From CAYNLK01 sp964398055 (GTDB taxonomy: Bacteria; Chloroflexota; Anaerolineae; 4572-78; J111), in contig CAYNLK010000030.1 in assembly GCA_964398055.1 (NCBI GenBank), forward strand, positions 10,780 through 74,779: DNA of 64,000 nucleotides. Reading direction: 5' to 3'. The notes below the pieces were generated by a model, which saw nothing but the letters and a program-made list of their open reading frames with translations, was not told where the DNA came from and ran no database searches. Shown here in pieces: positions 52,667 to 61,855 of this stretch. The translations under genes were made by a program, and so were the position numbers. Numbering within the stretch: position 1 is the first letter of the stretch; every line of letters starts with the position of its first letter.

Positions 52667-53383
52667 TCAATCCTCGTCGAGGCCGGCCAACAAATGGCGC
52701 AAATCCCGGGCCTGACCGCGCAACTGCTTGAAATAATCGGTGCCGGTGATTTGGCTCACCTGCTGGGTTTTTCTGGCTTTATCCACTTCAATGCGCAGTT
52801 CAGCCACCTGCTGTTTTAAACGCTGCTCGCGGGCGTAAACCTCGCGAGCCATGTGTTGGAAGACGCGGGCTAACTGGCCCAAGTCATCACTCCGGGCGGC
52901 CACCTCGGCCAAACTCTCCGGCGCAAAGATTTCAGCCTCGACTGCGGCCGCGGCGTCGGTTAAGTGGGCCACCGTCCGCAAGTAGGCCAATTCCTGGTCA
53001 CGCAATCGTTTCTTTTCCAAACTGGCGCTGAGACGCGCCTTCAGCAAGACCTCATCAAAAGGCTTGGGCAGGTAATCCTCGGCGCCCAGCTCGATGCCCC
53101 TGACCACACTCGCCAGCTCACTCAGCGCCGAGATGACGATAACCGGAATGTCGCGCCAGACCTTATTTGCCTTCAATTGCGCCAGCACCTGGAAACCATC
53201 CAGCTCCGGCATCATAATATCTAGCAGAATAACATCTGGACTTTCGGCGGCCACCTGGGCCAGCGCCTCTCGTCCATTGGCCGCGCGCACGGTCTGGTAA
53301 GCAAGCTCTTCCAGTTCCTGCTCCAGATAATCGACGTTAAAGGGTTCATCGTCAACGATGAGGATTTTCGGACGCTTCTCCAT
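52667..53383 (-). CDS. Receiver protein with HAMP-like and coiled-coil tail
   Basis: A 238-residue protein with a receiver domain (1-120, D55) and a C-terminal region (about 135-238) with a HAMP-like stretch EVAARSDDLGQLARVFQ and a coiled coil ending in ITGTDYFKQL. This tail occurs in regulators next to nucleotide cyclases in cyanobacteria and is probably an interaction module. It ends 3 nt before the PP2C start, so the two are likely translated together. Confidence 0.88.
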   Translation of the reverse strand: MEKRPKILIVDDEPFNVDYLEQELEELAYQTVRAANGREALAQVAAESPDVILLDIMMPELDGFQVLAQLKANKVWRDIPVIVISALSELASVVRGIELGAEDYLPKPFDEVLLKARLSASLEKKRLRDQELAYLRTVAHLTDAAAAVEAEIFAPESLAEVAARSDDLGQLARVFQHMAREVYAREQRLKQQVAELRIEVDKARKTQQVSQITGTDYFKQLRGQARDLRHLLAGLDED

Positions 53384-53394
53384 GCCGCTACCCC

Positions 53395-53757
53395 CTATTC
53401 TCTCAGAAAGTGCTCGATCTGCCGAAACAGCAGTTCCTCATCCAGCGGTTTGGCCAGATACCCATCACAACCGGCCGCCCGCGCCCTGTCTTCGTCGCCG
53501 CTCATGGTGTGGGCGGTGAGAGCGATGACCGGAATGTGCTTGAGACCGGCCTGACTTTTGATGCGCCGGGCGGCTTCCCAACCATCCATGACCGGCAGCG
53601 ACATATCCATCAAGATCAGATCCGGCCGCTCCTGGGCCGCCATTTCAACCCCGGCCGCGCCGTTGTTGGCCGTGATCAACTCGTACTCGTCTTCCAAAAG
53701 CTGGACTAACAGGTCAAGGTTGAATTCAACGTCTTCAACGATCAGGATTTTCTTCAC
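53395..53757 (-). CDS. Single-domain response regulator
   Basis: A 120-residue receiver with E8/D9 and phospho-acceptor D51, T/S in ALTAHT and K near 104 (LAKPLDEE). No output domain. The GTG start at 53757 overlaps the stop of the histidine kinase by 4 nt, so it is coupled to it and is the expected immediate phosphate acceptor. Confidence 0.92.
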   Translation of the reverse strand: MKKILIVEDVEFNLDLLVQLLEDEYELITANNGAAGVEMAAQERPDLILMDMSLPVMDGWEAARRIKSQAGLKHIPVIALTAHTMSGDEDRARAAGCDGYLAKPLDEELLFRQIEHFLRE

Positions 53758-56700
53758 GGCTGGGCCTCTTGTTGGTGCCGCAAAGTTGCCAGGTCGCTGC
53801 GCCCAAAAGCTGCCGGCTCTTCAGGCGACTCCGGCTCACTATACTCAACCGGCAACGTCAGGGTAAAAGTCGAGCCAACCCCCACCGTACTGGTCGCAGC
53901 CAGGTTGCCCCCCAACAATTGGGCCAGTTTTCGACTGATCGGCAAACCCAGGCCGGTGCCGCCGTACTGGCGGGTGGTGCTGCCGTCGGCCTGTTCAAAC
54001 TCCTCAAAAATACGACCTAAAGCTTCCTCAGAGATGCCGATGCCGGTGTCGCTCACGACAAAGTGGAGCGTGGGGGGCCAAGCAGCCAGGTGGTTTGGCT
54101 CTCCATTCACCGTTCCCCGCCCAACAGTTACCACGATCTGGCCGGAATGGGTGAACTTGGCGGCATTACTGAGCAAATTGAGCAGAATCTGCCTGACCTT
54201 GCCCTGATCAGAGAAGAGCGGCGGTAAATCAGCTTCGATAACTTTAACCAGTTTGACCTCCGGTTTGAGCAATGGCTCGGTGGTGGCCGCGCAGCTCTCG
54301 AGCAATGGCCCCACGTTAAAAGTACCGGGCTGGACCTGCATCCGACCGGCTTCGATTTTGGCAATATCCAGAATCGTATTGATCAAGCCCAGCAGGTGCT
54401 CGGCGCTAATGAGGATCTTGTCCAGGTTTTCGAGCTGTTTTTCGGGTAAAAGTTCGGCCCCCTTGCGCCGCACGATCCGGCTGAAGCCAATGATGGCGTT
54501 GAGAGGGGTACGCAGCTCGTGACTCATATTGGCCAAAAAAGTGCTCTTGGCTTGATTGGCCCGCTCGGCCGCCACTTTGGCCTGCTGGGTCTCCTCGAAC
54601 AGGCGGGCGTTGTGGATGGCGATGCCCACGTTTGCCGCAATCGTTGACAGCAGCCGCAGATCGACCTCGTCGAACCGGCCTTCAGTGGCCGTACTCTGGA
54701 CACTGATGACCCCAATGGTTTCATCCCGCACGTTGATCGGCACGCCCAAATATGATTTGGCTGCTACCCCAATACGCTGAGTTTTCAATTCGGCGTGGCG
54801 ACTGCCGATGTCTTCATTGATCAGCAAAGGTTGGCCGGTTTCGATAATTTTTGAGGTCAGTCCCTCGCCAAAACGGATGGGCGAGAGAGTTTCGCCAAAG
54901 GCATAAGGGAAATGGATCAAATGGCTCTCCGGCTGGTGTAAAGCGACGTAGACAATGTCGGCGTCAAAGGTTTGCCGGATCTGTTCACCCACCAGTTCAA
55001 CCAGAGTCGCCAGATCCAACTCGGAGACGAGGGCCTGGCTGACAGTGTTCACGGTGGCCAGTTCGGCCACCCGCTGGCGGGTCTCAACCAGCGACCTGGC
55101 CCGGCCGAGGGCCAGGCCGGCTTGAGTAGCGGCGGAAGTTAACACGTCGAAATCATCCTGATTGAAAGCGTTGGGCTGTTCGCTTTCCACCACCAATACC
55201 CCTACTACCTCGGAGCCAATCTTGATCGGCACGTCCGCCTCAGAGCCGCTATTGAGGCTGGGCACGTAGCCGGCAGCCCGGGTCACGTCGGAGGTGTAAT
55301 GGAGTCGCCCGTCCCACAGCGGTCGCTCACTCAGTCCCTGGCCAGGCCGCAGCCGCCCCGGCGGCGACAACTGGGGCCAACCCACGCTGGCCCGCTCCAC
55401 CCGGTCGCCGGTCGTCCGGTCGACCAGATAAACTCCCACGTAGCTGTACCCCAGGGCCTCATCCTGCAACCCTTCGACCACCCGCTGGCAAATCTCGCTC
55501 TCGTCAAAGGCCGCGGCGATGGCCGCGCTGAGCCGGAAGAGAGCCGCCTGCCGCCGGGCCTGCAGCCGTTCGGCCTGGAACAGCCGGGCTTTGGTGATGG
55601 CCACGCCCATGTTGGCCGCCAGGGTAGAGAGCAGGCGCAGGCTGTTCTCATCGTAGGCGTGTTTGTTATAACTCTGCACGCCGACCACGCCCAGCACCTC
55701 GCCGCCGCTGAGGATGGGCACCCCCAGGTAAGACTCAGGCAGAAGCCTGGCCTCTTCGGGCGAGGCAGACTCCTGTTCGGGCGCGTTAATGGCCCTGCTC
55801 TCCAGGGCCGTGCCAAATAGTAAGGGTCGGCGTGACTCGATGACCAAAGAGGTCAGCCCGGCCCCCAGCGGTGTTGGCTCTAACTTGGGCCGCACCCCGC
55901 GTTCGCTCCAATAAGGCCGCTGAAATAAATGGGTCTGGCGGTCATAAAGGTCAATGTAGGATGTATCGGCCTGAAAAATCTCGTGGACTTTGTCGCCAAC
56001 CAGGTCAATAATAGCCTGGAATTCTAATTCTTTGACCAACCCCTCGCTGACACTGTTGATGATGGCCAGTTCGGCGTTGCGCTGGCGGGTATCTTCCAGC
56101 AGCCGGGCGCGAGCCAGAGCCGTGGCCACGTGCTGGCCAACGAAGTTGAGCAACTCTTCATCCTGGTCGGTGTAATAGGTACCCCGGGTGTAACTCTGCA
56201 CCACCAAGGCGCCAATGGTCCGACCCGCCGTCTTCAGAGGCACCCCCAGCCAATCAACGCTGGGTGCGCCGATGTCCTGGATTTCCCCTTGCCGGAGTAA
56301 TTCGGCCTGCTGCGCCGCGGTGCAATGCAGCAGTTTTTCGGTCCGGAGCACGTAGGCGGTCAGGCCGCGGGCTTCACCCACCCCCAGCCGGTCCCATTGG
56401 TTGGGATCGGGAATGTCCTCGTCGACCTCATCCACATAATAGGGGAAGTTGATCCTCTGCCGGTCGGCGTCGTAGAGGGCAATGAAGAAATTCTTGGCAA
56501 ACATCAACTCAGCGACGATCTGATGGATGGCCGTATAGAACTCCCGCATATCTTCAACCGCGCTGGCTGCCTCGGCAATACGGTACAGGGCCGCCTGCAC
56601 CTGTTCGGTGCGACGATATTCGGCTTCTAACGTTTGCCAGCGGGGAATGAGAGTGTGCAAAATGGCCCGCACCGCCGAGTCGCTGACGGCCAAAAGGTGG

Positions 56701-57026
56701 CTAAACTGTTCCCGGCTAATGGCCAGGAGCGTGCTGTCACTACAGGCGCGCGCCGTGGCGTTGCGGGGCAAATCGTGCAGCAGCGCCATTTCACCGATGA
56801 TCACCCCCGGCCCGTGCATATCAAGGAGAATATCACCTTCAGGCGCGGCCTTCAAAATTTCGATGGCGCCTGCTTTGATCACAAAGGCCCGGTCGCCACG
56901 GCTGCCTTCGGCAAACAGTTCCTCCCCGGCCGCCAGGTGGACCACCTCGATGAGCTGGCTCAAGCGGGCCAGGTCATCGGGCGAAAGGCCGGCGAAGAGG
57001 GGAATCTTTTCCAGAAAATCGATCAT
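53754..57026 (-). CDS. Histidine kinase with N-terminal cNMP-binding domain and four GAF domains
   Basis: A 1090-residue soluble sensor kinase: cyclic-nucleotide-binding domain (about 5-125), GAF1 (about 145-310), GAF2 (about 320-485), GAF3 (about 490-650), GAF4 (about 655-815), HisKA (about 830-895, with NMSHELRTPL) and HATPase (about 940-1065, with NAAKF, DTGIGIS and GTGLGLP). The phosphate-binding cassette IGEMALLHDLPRNATA keeps the Arg expected for cNMP binding. It lacks membrane helices. It is translationally coupled to the receiver protein and is the likely head of the cluster. Confidence 0.94.
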   Translation of the reverse strand: MIDFLEKIPLFAGLSPDDLARLSQLIEVVHLAAGEELFAEGSRGDRAFVIKAGAIEILKAAPEGDILLDMHGPGVIIGEMALLHDLPRNATARACSDSTLLAISREQFSHLLAVSDSAVRAILHTLIPRWQTLEAEYRRTEQVQAALYRIAEAASAVEDMREFYTAIHQIVAELMFAKNFFIALYDADRQRINFPYYVDEVDEDIPDPNQWDRLGVGEARGLTAYVLRTEKLLHCTAAQQAELLRQGEIQDIGAPSVDWLGVPLKTAGRTIGALVVQSYTRGTYYTDQDEELLNFVGQHVATALARARLLEDTRQRNAELAIINSVSEGLVKELEFQAIIDLVGDKVHEIFQADTSYIDLYDRQTHLFQRPYWSERGVRPKLEPTPLGAGLTSLVIESRRPLLFGTALESRAINAPEQESASPEEARLLPESYLGVPILSGGEVLGVVGVQSYNKHAYDENSLRLLSTLAANMGVAITKARLFQAERLQARRQAALFRLSAAIAAAFDESEICQRVVEGLQDEALGYSYVGVYLVDRTTGDRVERASVGWPQLSPPGRLRPGQGLSERPLWDGRLHYTSDVTRAAGYVPSLNSGSEADVPIKIGSEVVGVLVVESEQPNAFNQDDFDVLTSAATQAGLALGRARSLVETRQRVAELATVNTVSQALVSELDLATLVELVGEQIRQTFDADIVYVALHQPESHLIHFPYAFGETLSPIRFGEGLTSKIIETGQPLLINEDIGSRHAELKTQRIGVAAKSYLGVPINVRDETIGVISVQSTATEGRFDEVDLRLLSTIAANVGIAIHNARLFEETQQAKVAAERANQAKSTFLANMSHELRTPLNAIIGFSRIVRRKGAELLPEKQLENLDKILISAEHLLGLINTILDIAKIEAGRMQVQPGTFNVGPLLESCAATTEPLLKPEVKLVKVIEADLPPLFSDQGKVRQILLNLLSNAAKFTHSGQIVVTVGRGTVNGEPNHLAAWPPTLHFVVSDTGIGISEEALGRIFEEFEQADGSTTRQYGGTGLGLPISRKLAQLLGGNLAATSTVGVGSTFTLTLPVEYSEPESPEEPAAFGRSDLATLRHQQEAQP

Positions 57027-57041
57027 CTTAATCTGCCGTCC

Positions 57042-59249
57042 TCACTCCTCATACTTCAGCCTGATATCCACCTGGCACTCTGCCTCAGTTAAGGGCACGA
57101 TCACCTGCCCGCCCAACTGGCCAAGCTCAAATTCTTGCTCCTGGTGGTGACAGCTAAGCTTGGTCAGGGCGGGAAGCACAGCGTCGTCTCCCGCCGGGGT
57201 GAGCCGGTGGGTCCAGATCTTCAACTCGCGAGCCTGGGTAGAGGGTAGACGAAAATTAATAAAGCGTAAGGATGAGAATTTGGGAATCTCGAGCGTGGCC
57301 GCCCTGACCGACTCGGCCCCGTCGGTATAGCCCAGCCGCACCGCGGCCACCGCCGGTTGGCCGCCATCGACGATAGCCAAATTGGCCGGTTGGCTGTCAG
57401 TCTGGGCCGCCCGCAACTCCACCACCAGCCGCGGGGCAAACGCGCCCCGGCGGGCCATATCGATGGTGGCGACCAGCATAACCACGCCCACAATCAGCGC
57501 GCCGGCTCGTTCCAGCGGATTTTCCCAAATCAGCAGGCCGTGCAGAAAGATGCTGGCCATAAAAACCAGGTAGACCAGGGCCATCAGCCAGGGTTGCCCC
57601 ACCAGCCGGTAGACCACACCGGGGATCAACTCGCCTTTGCGCCGGCCGGCAACCACCAGCAGCGCCGGAAAAACCCCGGCAAAGAGAGACAGGGCCACGA
57701 CCCCCAAAAAACTGAGCAGCCCGGTAAACGAGCCTTGCCCGGTCAGGGCCAACCATTCGGCTAATAAGAACACGACCACCACCGGGCTGAGGGCAATCCA
57801 AAAGCGGCTGCGGTTGGACGCAGTTGACGGCAGCCGTTCCTGGGTCAAAAAGAACAACCCCAGCGAAATGTGAATCGAGGCCATCCCCAGGCTGAGCAGC
57901 ACAAAGATCGAACCGAGCACATTGACCCAGGCTCCCACCTGGGCGGCCAACGGGGCCAGGGCGGTGCCGGCTTGCCGGGCCAACACCTCCGGCGCAATCG
58001 AGCCGTTCACCACCAGCACCCACAGGCAACTGACCACGATGGTAAAGGCAATGGCGGCCACACTCCCCCAGGTGAGGGAACGGGTACTCTCATCCCGGCG
58101 AATGATCGAGCGGGCATAATTGGCTACCAACAGGTGCGAGAAAAACGAGGCCAGGATTACCCCGAAAATGAGCCGCACAATGGCCGGGTCGAAGGGACGG
58201 TCGCCGACAAAAGGGATATTCAGATAGGCCAGGTTGGCGGGCTGCAATTGGGGCAGGGCCAACACCGGAATAAGCACCACCAAAACCGTATTGATCGCCC
58301 CGATGAACAGGGTGGAAGCGATGGTGGTATTCAGCGATTTGCGCGACAAGAAATACAGGCCAACGCCAAAGAGCAGGCCGATCCAAACGGGGGCCGGGAT
58401 CAAGGTGGTATCGGCCAGGGTAGCCGAGATGCCGATGTAGAAGGCAATCAGCACCAAGAAGAGGTCGGCCAACAGAATCACGCTCAAGATAAATGAGCCG
58501 GTCCGGCCCAAATAGTCGTTGACCATCTGCCCCAGAAAACCGAGGCCATAGCGGATGATGCCGCTGCGGGCCAGGGCTTCGCTCAACGCGGCGACGGTGA
58601 GCATATTGATCAGGCCGAACACAATCAACAAGACCATCGCCGGGATAGGGCCGATATCGGCCACGGCGATAGGCAGGGCCAGCAGGCCAGGACCGATGGG
58701 CAGAGTCAGGCCAAAGGCAACCCAAAACGGCGGCAGCGACTCCAGCCAACCGGATAAGCGGGTCCAGCTCCAGCCTAACCGATCCCGCCAGGTGGAGCGA
58801 GGCGCAAAAATCGTCTCCAGGGGCTGATCATACAGGCGTTGGTAAGCTTCTTGAACGGCGGCGGTGTCCAGGCCCAAAGCGGCGCGAATACCCGGTACCG
58901 ATTGGTAGGTGAAGGTATATTTTTGAGCCAAAAGCTGGGCGACGCCGGCCCGGATAGTGGGATTAGCCGCGACCAGAATGGCCCACTGGGGGGCAAAATG
59001 TTCCAACTGCTGGATGGTCGGGCGGACGGGTGGTTCACGGTTCAAGGCGATGGCTTGCAGGTAGGCCGCATTGCGCTCCTCGACTGCGGCCGGAGTGAGA
59101 AATTGAGCCGCTTCTTGCCGCGACTGGGCCACCAGATAAGCTGTGCGATTTTCGATCAGGGCCAGCAGAGTATTGGCCTGTTTCGTGGGTCGGCCTGCCA
59201 GTCCGCCCAGAACTTCATCACGCGAGATGAGTTTTTCATCGGATGCCAT
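57042..59249 (-). CDS. APC-type permease with soluble N- and C-terminal domains
   Basis: A 735-residue protein: about 155 hydrophilic residues at the N-terminus, 11-12 membrane helices (about 165-610) with an APC/AAAP-like start LTLPIGPGLLALPIAVADIG, and a C-terminal soluble region (about 620-735). Such permeases usually carry amino acids. The flanking domains are unfamiliar and could make it a transceptor. ATG at 59249 has GGAG 8 nt upstream. It is directly upstream of the histidine kinase (15-bp gap) and downstream of the HD gene. Confidence 0.75.
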   Translation of the reverse strand: MASDEKLISRDEVLGGLAGRPTKQANTLLALIENRTAYLVAQSRQEAAQFLTPAAVEERNAAYLQAIALNREPPVRPTIQQLEHFAPQWAILVAANPTIRAGVAQLLAQKYTFTYQSVPGIRAALGLDTAAVQEAYQRLYDQPLETIFAPRSTWRDRLGWSWTRLSGWLESLPPFWVAFGLTLPIGPGLLALPIAVADIGPIPAMVLLIVFGLINMLTVAALSEALARSGIIRYGLGFLGQMVNDYLGRTGSFILSVILLADLFLVLIAFYIGISATLADTTLIPAPVWIGLLFGVGLYFLSRKSLNTTIASTLFIGAINTVLVVLIPVLALPQLQPANLAYLNIPFVGDRPFDPAIVRLIFGVILASFFSHLLVANYARSIIRRDESTRSLTWGSVAAIAFTIVVSCLWVLVVNGSIAPEVLARQAGTALAPLAAQVGAWVNVLGSIFVLLSLGMASIHISLGLFFLTQERLPSTASNRSRFWIALSPVVVVFLLAEWLALTGQGSFTGLLSFLGVVALSLFAGVFPALLVVAGRRKGELIPGVVYRLVGQPWLMALVYLVFMASIFLHGLLIWENPLERAGALIVGVVMLVATIDMARRGAFAPRLVVELRAAQTDSQPANLAIVDGGQPAVAAVRLGYTDGAESVRAATLEIPKFSSLRFINFRLPSTQARELKIWTHRLTPAGDDAVLPALTKLSCHHQEQEFELGQLGGQVIVPLTEAECQVDIRLKYEE

Positions 59250-59278
59250 AGTCACCACTCCGACAACAAGATTGAGTA

Positions 59279-59313
59279 CCAGTGACTGGCACTTTTAATG
59301 TGCCAGTCACTGG
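59279..59313. terminator. 14-bp perfect hairpin between HD and permease genes
   Basis: CCAGTGACTGGCAC (59279-59292) pairs with GTGCCAGTCACTGG (59300-59313) across a TTTTAAT loop. It lacks a strong T-run, so it may attenuate or process rather than terminate. Its core GTGACTGGCAC is reminiscent of the GTGACCGGCAC element elsewhere in the window. Confidence 0.6.
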
Positions 59314-59322
59314 GCGCTTGTT

Positions 59323-61317
59323 CTAAATTTTGTTACAAGCCTCTACCAAAGCCTGGATGACATTCTCAGCCTGGGTGGCCGGCAGCCGAACCCAGACCGT
59401 ATGCTCATTGCCTTCGGGCGGCGGGGCCAGGTGAGAGGGGTAGAGCAGGCGAATCGGGACCGTTTCTTCGTCACGCCAATGGTTGATGGCTAACATCGCC
59501 ACCTCCTCGCCTTCGGGCCAGGCGGCCAGCGCATAGGGGATATTAAAATGAATCCCACGCTCCAGCGTCCGCCCACGGCTCTCAATGGCAGCCTCCAGGG
59601 CGTAATAATGGGCCTGGGGAAAGTCACCCAACCCGGCCGCCTCAAAGAGGACAATTCGCCCGACCGGCCGGCCCAGGCAGCCGGCGGTGGCATAAGCGGC
59701 CACAAATTCGTCGGCTCGGCCGGCAAAGTAAGCCCGGTCGTCGGCCTCAATTCGCGCCAGGATCGATTCGGCCAGGTTGCTCAAATCGGTCAAGTTGGGG
59801 GGAGATTGCCTGATGGCGTCGTAGACAGTTTGCAGCAAACCCTGAGCTACGGCCCGTTCTTGGGCCGACTCTTTACCGACAAACTGGATCGAGTCGCGCG
59901 TACACAGGGCCGCCAGCCGGCCCCAGGTAAAATCGGCCGGGCCAATGGTGTTACCCCAAAAGTAACCCCAATCGCCGCCCAGGGTCGCCTCGACGCCGAG
60001 AGGCAGCAGTTCCGGCAGCCGAGACCAGGCAGCTTCGTGCCGGTTGAGCAGAGTGACCGCCACGCCGGCGGCACGCCAGCGACTCAATAGAGTCATAACA
60101 TCTGCCTTGAGGCCGGGGACCGGGCGGTCGTTGATGACAACCAGTTGGGCAAAATCGGCCGGGCAGCTTTGTTTCAGAGCTTCGCGCCAAAGCCACTCCA
60201 GGCCATCGACTGTATCAGGATAACAGAGGGTGTTGACGCAATAGCCGGCCGCGCCGAGATGCCGCCGGCTGAGAGCGGCCATGATCAGGCTGTGCGGCTC
60301 AAAGGGGAAAACCAGCAGCGCCGCGCCCCTGGTTGGCCGCGGAACGCCGGTAACATGTTCGGTCAGGGCAATTTCTTGAATTGACCAGGGTAAGGGGGTG
60401 CCGGCCAGGTCTCGGCGCAACATGCCAATTTGAATGTTATCGTCGGCCTGTCCCTGGGTGAAGACTTGCAGGGTTACGGCGGGGGTACAGCGAATCCGAA
60501 CTCCCCTGATTTCTTCGAGACTGGTCCAGTAAGGCAGGTGGGCGGGATAGAAAAATTTAAGCACCCAGGCGAATTGGCCGGTATAGTCGGACCGGCGATG
60601 GTCGATATCCATGGCGTCGGCCACCCGCAAAATAGAGGCCAGCAAGCCGGTGCGGACCGACTCGCCCCCCACTTGATCACAGCGCTGCGGCTCATAGTCG
60701 CGGCGGTGCCAGCGGCACAGCAAACCCACCAGCTCCGACTCGGCCAGGCTAAACGGCAAACGGCCGGCGGCGGTCAATTTGGCAATCGTTTCCTGGCTGA
60801 CCAGATGATGCTGATCTCGCTCGACAATATTGCCAACATCGTGAAAAAGGGCCGCGGCTCGCAACAAATTTTGCTCGGTGGGACTCAGGTGCAAAATATA
60901 GCCCAGTTGGGTAGCAAACGCCTTCACCCGCAAAGCATGAGCCGGGCCGTGGTCGGCAAATTCACTCAATTTGGCCCGGGCAAATTGGAGCATTGGGATG
61001 GCTGTTTGCAAGGTGGCAATTTCCTGGGTCGAATAGAGGCGGTTTGAGGCGGTTAAAGCCGGCCAGAGGCGGGCCGGCAACTGTTTGGGACGAGTTCGGC
61101 CCAAATTGACTTCAGCTTGACCGCCAGGCAAAAAATAGAGGCGGCCCTGTTCGGCCAATCCGGTTAGAGCGGCTTTGATATCAGCCAGGTCATGCTCAAG
61201 AACCTCGGCCAGGGTAGCCGCATCGGCGGCCCCGTGGCGGGTTAAGTAGACCACTATCTTCCGCTGGAGCAGGGGCAGCGCCAAAAGATCAAGTGTGCCC
61301 GAATTGAAATTAGTCAT
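59323..61317 (-). CDS. HD-domain phosphohydrolase-like protein with N-terminal winged helix
   Basis: A 664-residue protein: N-terminal winged-helix-like domain (about 8-75), HD domain (about 95-290) with H127, H159-D160 and a downstream Asp in RVADAMDIDH, and a long C-terminal region (about 310-660) with no recognised domain. It resembles the Ppx/GppA-associated HD module. Metal-dependent phosphohydrolase activity on a nucleotide or phosphorylated protein is plausible but unproven. It is the first gene of the minus-strand signalling cluster, separated from the permease by the 59279 hairpin. Confidence 0.7.
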   Translation of the reverse strand: MTNFNSGTLDLLALPLLQRKIVVYLTRHGAADAATLAEVLEHDLADIKAALTGLAEQGRLYFLPGGQAEVNLGRTRPKQLPARLWPALTASNRLYSTQEIATLQTAIPMLQFARAKLSEFADHGPAHALRVKAFATQLGYILHLSPTEQNLLRAAALFHDVGNIVERDQHHLVSQETIAKLTAAGRLPFSLAESELVGLLCRWHRRDYEPQRCDQVGGESVRTGLLASILRVADAMDIDHRRSDYTGQFAWVLKFFYPAHLPYWTSLEEIRGVRIRCTPAVTLQVFTQGQADDNIQIGMLRRDLAGTPLPWSIQEIALTEHVTGVPRPTRGAALLVFPFEPHSLIMAALSRRHLGAAGYCVNTLCYPDTVDGLEWLWREALKQSCPADFAQLVVINDRPVPGLKADVMTLLSRWRAAGVAVTLLNRHEAAWSRLPELLPLGVEATLGGDWGYFWGNTIGPADFTWGRLAALCTRDSIQFVGKESAQERAVAQGLLQTVYDAIRQSPPNLTDLSNLAESILARIEADDRAYFAGRADEFVAAYATAGCLGRPVGRIVLFEAAGLGDFPQAHYYALEAAIESRGRTLERGIHFNIPYALAAWPEGEEVAMLAINHWRDEETVPIRLLYPSHLAPPPEGNEHTVWVRLPATQAENVIQALVEACNKI

Positions 61318-61610
61318 CTGGGTCCATCAAATCTAAAAACACACCCACATCAAAAAAGCTGAAGGTAGTGGGTGATAAAGTAGAAACTTGGTGTGGCCTA
61401 TGCTTTGGGTGAGAGTAGATTACCCCAAAAGCTTAACCCGGTACACACAAAAACCAAATCGGCGCCCATATGGTTGTTTTGGATCTATTCGCTTGGTTAA
61501 GAGTGGCTTAGCGACGCAACGCTCGCTTGGTTACAGCATCGTGAGCAATAATCGGCTAACTCAATACTTTATCACGCCGGAAGTTGTTTGTCAATAAAAA
61601 AATTGAGAAC
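61318..61610. other. Intergenic region without recognised gene
   Basis: No supported gene. An 11-bp direct repeat TCGCTTGGTTA occurs at 61489-61499 and 61523-61533, possibly regulatory for the HD gene. The rest shows nothing I can name. Confidence 0.4.
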
Positions 61611-61749
61611 GGGTGCGTCCAGAATTTTAGGTGGGTAAGGTGACCGGCACTTTCACCACGATTTCCAAGCCAAAATTAAGGCGATTTGACGGCAATTCCA
61701 AGCCAAGATGAGTTAGAAGTGCCGGTCACCTAAAAAATCGGACACACCC
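61611..61749. mobile_element. 139-bp MITE with 9-bp target duplication
   Basis: Ends GGGTGCGTCC and GGACACACCC are imperfect terminal inverted repeats continuing into TTTTAGGTG / CACCTAAAA. An inner palindrome GACCGGCACT...AGTGCCGGTC lies within. The element is flanked by a perfect 9-bp direct repeat ATTGAGAAC (61602-61610 and 61750-61758). A truncated copy is at 38708-38824. No coding capacity, so mobilisation would need a transposase elsewhere. Confidence 0.88.
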
Positions 61750-61750
61750 A

Positions 61751-61780
61751 TTGAGAACTCGACCGATCCTGAATTATTCT
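61751..61780 (+). promoter_or_regulatory. Candidate promoter of the thioredoxin-fold-Crp operon
   Basis: TTGAGA (61751-61756) and TATTCT (61775-61780) with an 18-bp spacer. The -35 element lies in the right copy of the MITE target duplication, so the insertion left the promoter intact. Confidence 0.4.
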
Positions 61781-61855
61781 GTAGTCGTAATTACCGACTG
61801 TCTGGCGAATCGTGTTAAAATTAGATCAGAAAAACAGGGGGATACGACACGGTCT

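Noticed and set aside
61489..61533. Operator made of two TCGCTTGGTTA repeats
   Set aside because: Two copies 34 bp apart without a linked promoter are too weak to call.
61388..61597. A 69-residue plus-strand protein
   Set aside because: No ribosome site, no domain and it spans the apparent promoter region of the HD gene.
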